From Sinonovacula constricta (Eukaryota > Mollusca > Bivalvia > Cardiida > Solecurtidae), in the NCBI GenBank assembly GCA_007844125.1, contig CM017557.1, positions 61,451,411 through 61,515,410 on the forward strand: 64,000 nt of DNA, given 5' to 3'. The translations under genes and the position numbers were made by a program. This document shows positions 36,806 through 49,711 of the stretch, piece after piece. The number at the start of each line of letters is the position of its first letter. Position 1 is the stretch's first letter. The notes below the pieces were generated by a model, which ran no database searches, was not told the DNA's origin, and saw nothing but the letters and a program-made list of their open reading frames with translations.

Positions 36806-37766
36806 ATTAAGCAGTTATGTTCATGATTAAACAAAAACATTTTGTAGGACCCATTTCAGTAAGTATTGTTTTGTCGCTATATAGGACAAAGTCGTTAAAT
36901 GTCATCAAACTTATCATTGCAGATTCTTACACTAAAACCTATTAACATTAGCATATAACCATTTATTTCAATTGTTAAATTTGTTTTGTGACAAAACTCA
37001 CTTGTTCAAGCAATTATAAAAAAATCAATTATGTTGTTAACAATATTATCAGCTATAAATTGGTAAACTACATTTATGGGATGGCATTAGATTGGATTCT
37101 CGTTTTTTTCATCAATTATCTAATTTGTTGCCTGTTCAATTATCAACACTTGCTTTTATATTTAATTTAACGACCCTTTTTTTGCTGATGCCTCATCTTA
37201 ACAATTGAATTACATGTCTTCATATGTAAAGGTATGTGCTGCTTGGTTTCTCGTGTTTCAATTACTGCCAATTCCATAATTAGCTTTAATTGATACAGTT
37301 CACTAATTACATTTGTGGCGGTACACTGTTGTTTTCTCATCTGTCATAGCCATTTTATCATTTCGTGACACCATATTTTTACGCATTTAACATATACTTT
37401 TAAAGCATCAGCTTACAAGCATACAAATTTTGGATTAAACTGTTAATAGGATATTTGTTACAAAAACACATAAATCTCCATATAATGCAATAAAAAAGAT
37501 TTATACAAAGCTCAGTCCCTTAAAAATATACAACAAAGATGCTTTTCTTTCACTCAATTTTAAAGGATATGTTTTAACATTCAGCAAGATTAAAAAAAAA
37601 ATACTTATATTCTACTTAGGACATCATTAACATGTTAAACGCTATTCGTAAACCTTATTTTTTCTTAGGTATGAAGGTAACGAATATGTTTTTTTTTTCT
37701 GGAACATTTCTGTGCATTTTTATAAAATTTTCTATCATCATCATTTATAAATTTCTGCCTGTTTCA

Positions 37767-38012
37767 GGGGCACCCCTTGTTGAGCGGTTAGAGTAGCTGA
37801 CTTGTGACACCTAAGCCCCTAACCGCGTGAGTTCTAGTCCCAGTTGGGGCGAAAACTTTCATGTGGGGAGGTTTTCCAGCTAAACTGCAGTGCACTGGTG
37901 GTTCTACCCAGATGTTAGTCTGGGGTCTTCCTCCACAAATAATTAACTGGACTTTGCCAATATAACCATGATTATGTCACTGCTTTGTAACAAAAAACAA
38001 ACAAAACAAATC
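37767..38012 (+). mobile_element. tRNA-derived SINE (family A), most complete copy
   Basis: The 5' end GGGGCACCCCTTGTTGAGCG runs into GGTTAGAGTAGCTGACTTGT (A box), then GAGTTCTAGTCCCAG (B box). The family body TTTCATGTGGGGAGGTTTTC, CAGTGCACTGGTGGTTCTAC and AGTCTGGGG follows, with a tail of CAAAAAACAAACAAAACAAA. At about 245 bp with head, body and tail, it is the reference copy for the family in this window. Confidence 0.85.
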
Positions 38013-38344
38013 TGCCCATTTCCATAATTATATACCCTTTTGATAACTCTCCCACCCCATTTCTAAATCCTAAATCCACACCAATCTTTACACAGGCAGA
38101 CCAAGTATATAACCATGCAACCACTTAGTCCTATCTACCAAACATTCTTTTTTTTCATTCATTTTTACTTGTTTCTTACTCTTCATCCACTTTTTACAAA
38201 CCATTACCTAACTTTTATAACTAATGAAAATGAACGATGGTTAAATTGTTCCTTCATATTTTCCTGTCTGCCTCCTATCTCCAGATTATCTCCCTTTGAC
38301 ATGATAATCAACTCGCCTGCCTAACTACCTGTCCTCTATCATCG

Positions 38345-38385
38345 CTAGTCATCAACATCATCATCATTATCATCATTATCACTTG
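38345..38385. repeat. (ATC)n microsatellite
   Basis: This is a short run of CATCATCATCATTATC-type triplets in the large intron. A similar short tract lies at about 33216-33245. Confidence 0.8.
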
Positions 38386-38761
38386 TCCTATCTACCTGCA
38401 CAAGACTCCGAAAGACTGCATACTTTTACTATCACAAATCACAATCTATCAGTCTTAATGGGAGTGCTTCTACAACTCATGCCGAGGTTTTTGGCATATC
38501 GCTTTTTTGTTATAGTTTTTATCAGATAATCTCTCCCTGGTCATAAGTGTCAGCCTGCCAGGGCTCTGTTGTTTCCAGACCACACTTCTGATACAAGCAT
38601 CCCAAGAAACTCGGAAAATCTTCCACCCACCCATGCCAACCCTCCAAGACTGCCCTTTTTGCGCTTCTTTGTCAATAACACTTACTAAAACCTGTTTTAT
38701 TTCTGACCAAATTCATGCATAGATAACAGTATGTAAATGTTGAAAGACTTTATGGCAAATG

Positions 38762-38840
38762 GCATAGATCCTAATCGGGCATTCACCAGCCGGAAGATGG
38801 TTGATGTGGATCTGCACTGTTTGTCCTAGCAGGATCAGCT
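38762..38840 (+). repeat. Dispersed repeat family B copy
   Basis: GCATAGATCCTAATCGGGCA is followed by GATGTGGATCTGCACTGTTT and CCTAGCAGGATCAG. It is the longest match to the family consensus that I can see by eye. Confidence 0.62.
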
Positions 38841-41800
38841 CGTGCTTAGCAGGGATGGAGTTACATTATAGCCAATGAAAAAGAAAAGTAATAGACTCCA
38901 AGATTACCTGTCTGTCTCCCTCTAGGTATATATCTACCCCAGTCAGTTATCTCAAGAGTTTTATGGTTCGTATTGTTTAAAAATCATAATTTGTTGACTG
39001 TCAATTGGATTTTATATCATAGAATGTATGGAAAGATTTTTACTTTCAATTTATTTATCTGGAATTTTATTTTTAATTCAAAATGTACTTTTACATAAAG
39101 CCTGTAAAATATTTTATTGTTGTTTTACTGTATACTATATGTATACTATATGTTATTTAAAAACATTTTATTTCCATTAGATTATTTCATGAAGGAAATC
39201 ACTGTAAAATACCACATTTTTAGCTTACATAACAGACTGTTTGTAAATATTGAAACTTTAAGAAGTTTTAATTTTTTGTGTACATATGTAGCAAAAAATA
39301 ATTGCATTTTCAAGCAGCATTTTAAATATTATTTCTGTTGTGCTTTTTTTATTGTTAATGTATTTTAACAATAAAATACGAATTATCTTACAGTCAAAGG
39401 TGCCCCACAAAATAAATTGCAAAACAAGTGATTTCTGTAGTGCTGGTGATAATATGACATGTCTGGAATTCTCAAAGTCCGCTTGCGATCTTGGACAACT
39501 AACTGAGCATTGCATTTTTGTCACTCACTCTTTTATACTCCTAAACATTCTCTTGTATTTTTTTATAGTTAACTGGCCAGTTTTCCAGGGTTAATGATCT
39601 TGTTTATGAAAAACATGGAGTGGAGTGCCATACCATGTTTGTCAGTAGATAATCCAACTTAAGATTTTGTTGTGTCGAGCCCTTTTGAGTTGTAAATGCA
39701 AGCTCCTAAACACTACAGTCTCTAACACTTTGGTGATGTAGGGCGCTGAAGATTTCTTTAATATTTTAGATGTAAACATTCAATTATAAGGCTTAAAATA
39801 AAAATATGGAATTTTTATGTTTTGATGTTATTTTTTTTTTCTGAAAAGATATTTTACTCACCCAGTTATCATATTAATCTCAAAAGATGGATTTTATAAA
39901 GTGAAATTTATTAAGAAAGACAAATTTTTGTAAAAAATGAACACATCAATGCATATCCTTCACAAATTGCTATACATTAACAATATGAATTAATCTTTAT
40001 GACAAAAAAACAAGAACAGATTTTCTGTAATACCAATATTTAATGCTTGAAATGTCTTGGAATTACTTTACTAAATACAAAATTAAAAACAATTCACATT
40101 AAACAAAACCCCGCTTTCCAATTCAAAATGCCTTTAAATCTCTCTCACTGGAAAACACAATTGATAAAAACAATGAACTGCTTCTAGAATGAGAGAGAGA
40201 GAGAGAATAAAAAAATCACCAATCACTGGAGAGAAATCGGTAAAAAAAGGAAAAGGAAGAAAAAAATCTGCCAAGAAATCCATGGCCATTTTTTTGACAA
40301 GATGCCATGGTTGACGAGCCACAATGGACTGGTTACCACTATTATTTATAATCTTTCCCTTCTTCTCCTGGCCTTCTTCTAAGAGTAGTCTCTGAACACA
40401 GTCTCTGAGCTCAGTCTCCGAAGAATCCTTGGTGATTATTGGCAAAGTAATCAAAGAATTTCGAAGCATCCTATATTTACAAGAAAATCATGATCATTTA
40501 TGGAGCCTGTGATGCCCCCCGACACGGCAACAATTCTCGCGTCCCTAGTTGAAACTTTGGGAGATCGATCCTAATGTGGCGGATCCTTAACAGCTTTTCT
40601 CCTCATCTCCTGTCTGTTAAGTCCAGTACTATCTAATTTCTGGCGAACACAAACAAATGATTTCTTGGCATTTAACAGTACTGACTTCTGAGTCTACAAA
40701 TAGAATTCATTCAAGCCATCATGTTTTATTTTGTATATTTTTTTTCAGTTTGTCAGCATAAATTTCAGGATGACAGCATCTTTATTTATGGTTTTGATTT
40801 GTCAATTTATTATATTCATGGGTGACTCATCTTTAAAAAATAATCTGAAATTACAATACAATTTACTTCATATTAACACAAAACAGATAATGTCATAAAT
40901 ATGTAGTATTATCCAGCTGTCATAAAAACAAAAGGACCTTGTAAATTAGAATTTTACTTAAATTCTGAATCTGAAACCATTCCCATGCTTCTGATTGGTC
41001 AGATCGAATTTGTCCAATTAATGACAAGTAATTGAATTCAGTTTGAGAAAAACCTTAAAGTGTTCTCATGTTTGTCCAAGGTTAACCAGCAACACTGTCT
41101 TCAGGCTGCAAGATGTTAATTTATAAATATTTCTGCCTTATCTGGGGTTTTAAGCCAACTGTTTTGTGATTATAATATATAGTAGAATACTGACCATGCT
41201 ACCCTCTCACAGTCAAGAATATATGAAAATGACAATAATTTCTCTCCATTGCAAGTAACTACAGTTCTTTATGAATGCGCTACTCAATGTGTATAAGGGC
41301 TATATTGTGACCGTATCGGTCCCCAAGTCATATCTAATGCCCATAAAAACTGATGGAAAACTAGCCACTCTTACCACTTTTAGCATTCTGTAATTTCTTG
41401 GGAAGTGGCGACAAAGTGTCCCTGGATACATCTTACCAGTGATTTCAACACAACGATGTGACAAAACATGCTTCTAGTGACACCATTTTTCTGGAATGGT
41501 CTCGCGAATAATTTGCGCCAAAATCTACATAAGTGCGGCATTCAGAGCAGTGTGGGATACATCAAACTGCATTCTGGGACGCATTATGACAGGCTCGGAC
41601 ACACAGCTAATGTGTTCTTAATTAATCAAGTCTTTTATGGAATGTGGAAGTAGAGACATTATACCAATTCCACTGTGGGCAGACAAAATGCCCATTATAA
41701 GGTTGGCCTAAGTGGCATATTGCTATGGTAACAATACAAGAGATGTAAAAATGAAATGGTCTTCTTTTACCTCATCATCTTGTAAATTTTTTGGTGAAAG

Positions 41801-42383
41801 TTTGACAAACTAAAAACTTGTTTTTCTCTTAATTTTGTTCAATGTTACTTGTTCAAAATTTTGATATATTAAAGAGAATGTGAAAGTTGTCTATTAAAAT
41901 ATTTCAGTTTAACCTCTAACTGTGTTCCTTAAGTGTGGTTATTATGGATCAGTGCCAAGGGCATCCTATTGAGATGAAGGCAGCCTTATTTTCATATGTA
42001 AACAAGATACAAGTCACTATCATTGGAGCATTAAACCAAAAAACAAACAAGCCCTAGAGACTGCATATATTACATTCTGCTAGGGATGTGAAATATGTAA
42101 GCGAGAATCTTTTTTGTCATTTTTTCCTTGAAAATTCTTGGCTAGGATTGCTCTAGAAACGAGTTTGTCATTAGATAAGTAGTATAGATAGCTGGAGATG
42201 AATTGATGTGTTAATAGGCACTATGCAAATGAGGCAAGGATGGATAGACCCAGATAGAAGGCATCTGTTTGGGCTTCTGTTCCGAGACAGTTGCTCTGTT
42301 GAACCCTAATTCTACCCAGTGCGTCACTTGTCAGCACTCCCATGGGTCAGCAGATAGTGGAATGTGGAGGGAGGTGAAAAGAA

Positions 42384-42530
42384 CAGCCAGGCACTTAAAC
42401 TCAGTTTCTTGATTTAAATTTAAGATCAGCCAGGCACTAAATACTCAGTTGCTTGATTTTAATTTAAGATCAGCCAGGCACTAAAAAAATCAGGTGCTTG
42501 ATTTTAATTTAAGATCAAACAACCAGGCTA
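42384..42530 (+). repeat. ~44-bp tandem repeat, three units plus partial
   Basis: Units start CAGCCAGGCACTAAA at 42384, 42427 and 42471, each followed by CTCAGTT(T/G)CTTGATTT and AATTTAAGATCAG. A last partial CAACCAGGC closes the array near 42528. It is non-coding. Confidence 0.88.
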
Positions 42531-45500
42531 AAACAGACTGAATTTTTCTATTAGTATTTGCACATGACTGTGAAACTTCTCTTGGACTTGCAGAGGTTGT
42601 TTTTTTCATTTTAGCATATAATTATATATCTTGCATGACAGTGTTTAATGTCTTATTCGACACTTGTATTTGTTCCAAAATGCTGACCACTGTAAGCATA
42701 TATAATGTTGCCATGGGGGGGATAGCATGCTTTGATTCCTTCACCTAACACCACGCCCAGTCACATTATCCTGATATCAGTCCAGTCTGGTCCTGGTACA
42801 GTCCCTTTTAAGGCATAAACAAGAGAGCCATACCATTACTATTTTTATTTTTTACCTTCACCGATAAACAAAAAAGGAAACTTTTGTCTTGACCCTCTCG
42901 TCTGCCTAAGTATTGTTTTTTGTTAAGGTCAAATATTTTAAAGTTTGATATTCACTTCAGCCATGGTATATTTATTCACCCTCAAATAGGGAACACTTTT
43001 TAATTTGGCAACCAAAGATAACCTTAAAAATTAATAATTGGCACAGTTATACTCCATTTTTCAAGTCATAGAGGTCATGTTGGATAAAAAGCAAGAAGTT
43101 CCACATGTCAGTTTCAAGTTTGCTATAGCCTCCTTTGGGTCAACAACTGGGCAGAATGTTGGAGGGAGGCTAAAGAAACAGCCCACCAGTTTTGTATAAT
43201 TTTGTGAAGCAATGAGGACTGCATGGTTTCAAGAGTTTAAGCTGCCTGATAAAGAGTGAACCAGAAAGTTTCTGTCTGATAGGAACAAGCCGGCTGCTAA
43301 ATGGGGCAAATAATGTGCTTTTCATGTTAGCTTTCCTCTCCTAAAGAATTTCAGACAAAACATTTTGGTAAGGAAATCATTCTACATTATACCTAGTCCT
43401 TTCAGCTGTCTCTCTTTTGTGGATAAACTGCAGCAAAATATTACATTTACATCAACATAGTCTAGGCGCAAAGTCATAGGCTACACTGTCTGCTTCAAGT
43501 CAGAGAATATGATTTCAGATGGTAATAGATTATTTATTAACAGTTGAAAAAGTTTTCCAGCAAACTTCTGGTCAGTTGGATCTACACAGACACAGCCTAT
43601 AGTTTCTGCACTGCACAAAATAGCTGGACATCACAAGGTATCCCCAGTTGATCTAAATAGGTCTATCCAATAAAGTAAAATAAATAAATTGCTTCATACC
43701 ATGTCATTGGAACAATTGAGGAAGATTTTTTCCAGGTTGTGTAAACTGTATTTACTTTCATTTATATTTTAGGAGTTTTTTGGCTTGCTTATAAAGAATT
43801 CCAGTAGATCCGGATAAGTAAGACCCAGAAGTTACTATGTCACAGCCCAAAATATCCTTATATAAGAGGAGAGAAGTTCTCCTTTTTTCCTAACTTAGGC
43901 ATTTATCCACAACCAAAGTAGTAAATGCACAAAATCTCACTAAAGTCAGATCTTACAAAATGCGAAGCGGTTTTCAGGATATGATTTTAATCAGATTGTT
44001 AATGCACATCACCCTGATATTAAGTAAAAGTTGTGCTGACCTAGGCAGGTAGCATAGGTTTAGATCAGCACTAATTGCATAAGATTTTCTAGGAATATAT
44101 CTACAATTTACCTTTGCATGAAATTGGAAAAAAAAAATATTGATTATAAATGCTGTCATACTGATCTTTTACTTTAAACGTACTTGTTTTTGCGTAAGTA
44201 CATGACATGTAGAACCACACATTTCATTTGTATTTCAATTATTGCATCACTACCAAGCCAATCAGTGTTTTTTTTAAACGGATGTATACGAGTGATGTTT
44301 TCCCAGTTCTGAGATATATAGGATTGTTGTTGAGCTAAAAAAATGGCAAAATAGGGTAGAAAATTGTCGCGGCGGTGTTAATTCTATCCATCTAAAAACA
44401 ACAGAATCTTTCAAAGGATAATGCGTTCACATATTATTTAATGATCAGAAGTAATATTTAATTCAGTATTTATTGTGCTTTAACAAAGTATTGTGTTGTT
44501 GCTTCTTAATTGATTAAAAAAAATTAAACCAACTATGACCATGTAGTTTATAAACTCCCTTTTATTATTAATTTGTCAATTATTGGCTCAATGCTATGTA
44601 CTACAGTTACTGCATGAAATTATATATTTTCAATTATGCCAATTAGCTGACTGCATATCAGACTTTAGTTGGAACTACAAAAGCTTAACATAATTTTAAA
44701 TAATGCAAGCTTTTTTTTAACTTTATTATATTATTAATTGCCTTTGGACAAAAGTAATCATAAGTATCAACAGAGATAATTACCTCAATTATCATAACAC
44801 TTTTATTAATATCCAATTTCCCAATGAAACAATTTCCATTAATTTTAAAGATGAAACTTGCCTAGTGATAGCTTAATACCAATTAAAATGAAAATGATTC
44901 AATATAAAAATGATGAGAGTTGTTATAGAGTGATTAATATAATTTTGAATATTGACAGAGTGGAGGTGAAAAAATTCAAATTTAAAGTTGTCTCCCTTTT
45001 ATAGGTAACCAGCTAGACTGTCAACTAGAGAATTATAGAAAAGATATGAATCTCCTAACACTGGAACACACATAACATTTGCAACAATATCATTCTAAAC
45101 TTTGGTCCAAAGGCTCCAAATTTGTAAAAAGTACAGTCAACAAGTGCTTTAGTGTTTCAGGTCACCCCAGATGATTGTTATAAATCAAGACTGACTCACT
45201 GCTTAAGAATTCAAATTCTGTATTATTTTGGACAACTAAAAGAAGATTTATACAATCAATTCAAAATCTCTTGGCTAGTGGGGTGGGGAAAGCGGTCACT
45301 GACTCGCTAAATAACAAAATGTAGAAAGAAGCATGACAATGTAGAAGTAAGACATTACTGACTGAGAAGGTACAGTTGTTTGATGTATCGAAGCCAGCGA
45401 CATTTTTTTTTTCTTTTGCAGGTGACTTTTTTTCCCCCCGCATCCAATTATGATGCTCAATAATGACGATTTGTATGGATAGAAGTTTTATAGCTCTAGT

Positions 45501-46177
45501 AAATCAAGTTCTATGATCAATTAGTGGTGATGGTAGTATTTGGTGAAAATCATTACAAGAGTTTATAGCGTACAGTTTTACCTGATCAATGAGGCGTCGT
45601 TTGAAATAATTGGCTCATACTTGAGGATAATGTCTTATATAGGAAAAAAAACTATGCTGTGGACATCTGGCTGGAATTTTATATCAAAGTCACATCACTG
45701 TTTATCTCTTTGAAGATTTCAAAAAAGGATATACATCCCATTGTCTTTTTTCGTCATAATCTTATAACTGGATGCTTGTGTGATGTATAAATAATGTTCA
45801 ATCAGTTTGATTTTGAGAAAGCCATTTTTTTATAGTTGGCACAGGTGTTATGATAAAATTCTGTTTATATAGTAAGTTATGTATAAGTTAATGAATTAGT
45901 TTTCAGCCAAGAAAAAAATAGAATTTTAGAATGAATATACATGGTTATAAATTTATTTGAGCAGAAAGAAAACAAAATTTTAATAAAAATATAGATGGAG
46001 ATAAATTGTTCCTGCTGAAAAAGATACAAAAAAACACAAGGCAATATTTACCCCTACACATTTATTCAAATCAATCTCCAAGGAGAAAAAGAAAAAAATC
46101 AATTTTACTGTTTTTTGCACACCATATGTAGCATTTTGTCAAAAACCTATCTATTTTCATAAAAAGTTGCTGCGTCA

Positions 46178-46204
46178 TTGACAGACATGACACCATCATG
46201 ACAG
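46178..46204 (+). promoter_or_regulatory. Three MEIS-type sites within 27 bases
   Basis: TTGACAG begins at 46178, TGACAC lies at 46188-46193 and TGACAG at 46199-46204, spaced about one helical turn (10-11 bases) apart. The even spacing is unusual for chance matches. Function as an autoregulatory element is inference. Confidence 0.35.
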
Positions 46205-46267
46205 TGAACTGTTGAATCTGTAAGTGCTGGCATTTTCCTTCGGGTTAACAATTCTCAAGCTTATGTC

Positions 46268-46283
46268 TGAGAGCCGGCTCTCA
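46268..46283. repeat. Perfect 16-bp palindrome TGAGAGCCGGCTCTCA
   Basis: The sequence equals its own reverse complement over 16 bases and has a GC-rich centre in AT-rich DNA. It could be a dimeric factor site. It lies about 65 bases from the three-site cluster at 46178-46204. Confidence 0.75.
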
Positions 46284-47104
46284 AAAGCTAAAAAAACAAC
46301 AACATGGGGAAACTGGGTTTATTGGCAAATGTTTTAATAACTAATGCATTTTGCTTATTTTCTGAAGCTGCCAGTTTCAGTAATCCCTGTATCACCTCAG
46401 CAGAGGTAAATATATCCCCCATTGTGTGATCACTTAGCCTCCACATATCTTAGAAGTGGCCCAATCTTCAAAACCATACGGCAAGCTTCCCCCATGATGG
46501 CTTTTCTGAGTAATTTACCCATATTTTACGATCATAATAAAATACTTAGTATTCAGCCAAAGCAGTATTTGGTACATGTTTTATGATCAGTAAGTGTTCT
46601 TGGAATAAAAAAATATTGAAACCATAGGTCTGTGACAATTGTTTTCATTTTTTCTCGGCTTGGGCTATATCTGTTTCTGTTTGCAATGGGTTATTTACTC
46701 TGCATACAGCCGATAGGGGTATGGGTTTAGTGGTTTTATGAGGGGATGTGCTGAGGTTAATTGTTATTTCAGTGATATTTGGTGGTGTTTTGTTTGTTTC
46801 CTCTGGTCATTAAGCAGTTGGTGATGATGTTAGGGCCAACAAAATACTGACATTTCTATCCCCAGTCATGAGGTATTTAGGATAAAATGGGCCTAATTTA
46901 CACACACTACTACATTATACCACTACCAGCATGATGAAGGTCAAAGAATTCAAGAAAAGGATTAAGTGTTTGTATGTTCACAGTATTTTTATTTTTCTGA
47001 CAAAAGCTTATTTTGATAAGGATAAAAAGTTAAAATATATATTGCAAAAAATAAGGAAAATATGAAAAATGAACAAAAAACTTTGGTACATGAATGAGTT
47101 TCTT

Positions 47105-47365
47105 TAAACGATGAAGATAATGATGGAAATGATGATGATGATAATGGTGATGATGATTGTTATGATGATGGTGATGGTTATTATGTTGATGGTTGATGGT
47201 TCCGGTGGTGGACCCTGATTGTAGTGCTGAAACTGATGATGGTGATTGTTTTGGTGATGATGGTAAAGGTGGTTCTCATGTTGATTGCTGTGGTGGCAAT
47301 TATAGTAAAAAAGAAGTGATGACCTCCATGCTGCTGCTGCTGCTGCTGATGATGATGATGATGTA
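47105..47365. repeat. (GAT)n / (GCT)n triplet region
   Basis: GATGATGAT runs at the left are interspersed with GGT triplets and followed by GCTGCTGCTGCTGCTGATGA. The 153-codon plus-strand frame here is Asp/Gly/Met-rich low complexity and not a gene. Confidence 0.8.
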
Positions 47366-48224
47366 TATGTTAATTCAGATTGTGGAAATGATTACAGTGG
47401 TGATGCTGCCACTGCTGCAGCTGCAGATAATAATTATAACCAGAAGAATTGATTACCTTCTTTCCAGCAAATTATATTTATCCCAATTCACTGACACAAG
47501 CATAATAAAACCCTTCATAAAAAAAAGTCATTCATGGTCAGATGATCCAAACATAAAGCAAACCTCCATATTTTCCCCAGCATTTGATATATACACATAT
47601 ATATGTTCATTCCCCATTCCTCAGCTATTTACACAGCAGTTACTGTCCAGTTAATGAACTTTAAATCACAATTAGAAATGTTCTGTCTGCATCATTAAAA
47701 CAGTGTCAGGGGATATATTTATCTGCCGTATTCAAGAGTGTTTAACAGTCTCAGCTACGATTTTACTAAGATAAATTTGTCTCTGATCTCTTCACTCTCT
47801 CTCTCTTGGGTACCTTTAATGTTTTTCCAAGTTCTGTTACATAATGAAGAGAATTTGTTCCTATCTAGAATGACCATTATGGTGGTTGTTGGGGCTAGTT
47901 GAACATCGTAGGCATCAAATCAGGTTTATTTTTTTGATATTCTCAGCAGACTAAAATGATTATAGAAGATTTGGTGAAGACTTTATGTTGTGTAGGCTCA
48001 TACGAGTGGCAGTGATTGTTTATTTGGTCGTAAAAGAAGGGATGCGAAATAGGAAAAGATAGCAAAAAACATGATTTACGATTCAGTTAGTATTTTCATG
48101 GATAAATGTTTGAATATTTTAGCTGAACTGATGCCTCTCTTGATGATAATGAGGATGATGAGGAGAGGGAGGCTAGCAAACATCTAAAATGTTAAGCAAG
48201 AAAATTATTATGAGATGAAGTTGT

Positions 48225-48350
48225 TGATGATGATGATGATGATATTAACCATGAAGCTTATAAGAATGTAATAGGAATTTGGTAATCTATAGATTATTGC
48301 CAATTATAAAGCATTATTAAGTTCTATGATGATGATGATGATGATGATGA
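48225..48350. repeat. Two (GAT)n microsatellite runs
   Basis: About five GAT units lie near 48228-48243 and eight near 48327-48350, separated by ordinary AT-rich sequence. Confidence 0.85.
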
Positions 48351-48960
48351 CAGCAATGATAACATTGATGCTTAAAACAACAATACTGCTACTGATGTCA
48401 ATATTGAAAGTGACATAAAAATCATTGCCATATTTATCCAATGACACAGCATTTCCAGCAGTCCGACACAGTACAACCCAAGTATTTTCTCTCATACTTG
48501 AAATTGCGCTTTGTGGCCATAATATTGCCATTATTTTTCCATAAACCCAGGATATGATGGCCACTCTACTTTAGTATGGCTCGCCACACAAAACTGCTGC
48601 AAATCCCCTTGTATGGACAACCAGGTCCCCTAAAACTGACAATCTCGGAGCTTTATTTGGATTCACATGGTCATAAGGAGTCATAAACTTAGCATGACAA
48701 CCCAGTCTTTATTTGGAAGTAATGTGTATGGTCATATACTGTATACTGTTTCGCCATAAATTGATAATCTAAAGGAAAACTGATCATTCCAACCCATGGC
48801 CCTGCTGCAGTGTCTTGTCCTGCTACATGTAAATTCGTGAAGAACCCATACTATTTGTTAATTATTTGCTTACCAAGATATGTAAAGATAACAAGATATA
48901 TTCGTAAAAGGTCAAGCCATATACTATGTAGACCATCATCTGACCTGCTCCCAGCAGTGA

Positions 48961-49005
48961 GCTGGCTGATCAGGAGCTACACCATTTTGCCCAAGCCTGA
49001 ACAAG
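48961..49005 (+). repeat. Dispersed repeat family B fragment
   Basis: GCTGATCAGGAGCTACACCA and TTTTGCCCAAGCC align with the family core. The fragment is short and degenerate. Confidence 0.45.
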
Positions 49006-49441
49006 TCATTCATAGCAGGGTAAGAGTTAAAGAGACTATGAAAACAGTTTATGGTCAGTTATGTCTGGATTTGTTTTTATTTCTGGCCATTTTTCGTTTT
49101 ATGAGTATACAAATATATGAGAATACAGTTTGCACAACGGCCCACTGAAGTAATCATGTCGGCCATTTTAGTGCTAAATAAACCCTGCCTGAGTTGTTTT
49201 TCTTTGTTGTCTACACTATCATGTGGTTAGTTTTATTTTATAACAATTTGTTGTTTATTATGTAAACTACTTCAGTAATAAAAAAATTGTTATATTAAGT
49301 TTATTGCTTTTATTAAACATCTTTTTTCATTAACTTTCTCATAAATATTTTGTTTTATACATATATATCCATACTGGTATATGTCTTGTACATTACTGTC
49401 ACTTATTTATCTTTCTTGAATAAAAAACCTCCACAAAAGCT

Positions 49442-49711
49442 TAAGGTTGTATAATACCCACTTATATAAATTAAAGGTTGTATTATATCCACATTTTAAA
49501 TTTATATAAGTAGGTATAATGCAACCTTTACTTTAAATAAGTGGGTATAATGCAACCTTTACTTTATATAAGTGGGTATAATGCAACCTTTACTTTATAT
49601 AAGTGGGTATAATGCAACCTTTACTTTATATAAGTGGGTATAATGCAACCTTTACTTTATATAAGTGGGTATAATGCAACCTTTAATTTATGTAAGAGGT
49701 ATAATACAACC
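49442..49711. repeat. 31-bp tandem array preceded by inverted copies
   Basis: About seven direct units with the step AAGTGGGTATAATGCAACCT and TTACTTTATAT (31 bases) run from about 49501 to 49711. Just left, at 49442-49492, two units lie in the opposite orientation (AAGGTTGTATAATACCCACT, then AAGGTTGTATTATATCCAC). The junction includes ACTTATATAAATT against AATTTATATAAGT. The whole can fold into a long hairpin or cruciform. Confidence 0.9.

Noticed and set aside
47193..47654. 153-codon Asp/Met-rich frame
   Set aside because: It is a (GAT)n/(GCT)n microsatellite followed by AT-rich sequence, with no conserved domain.
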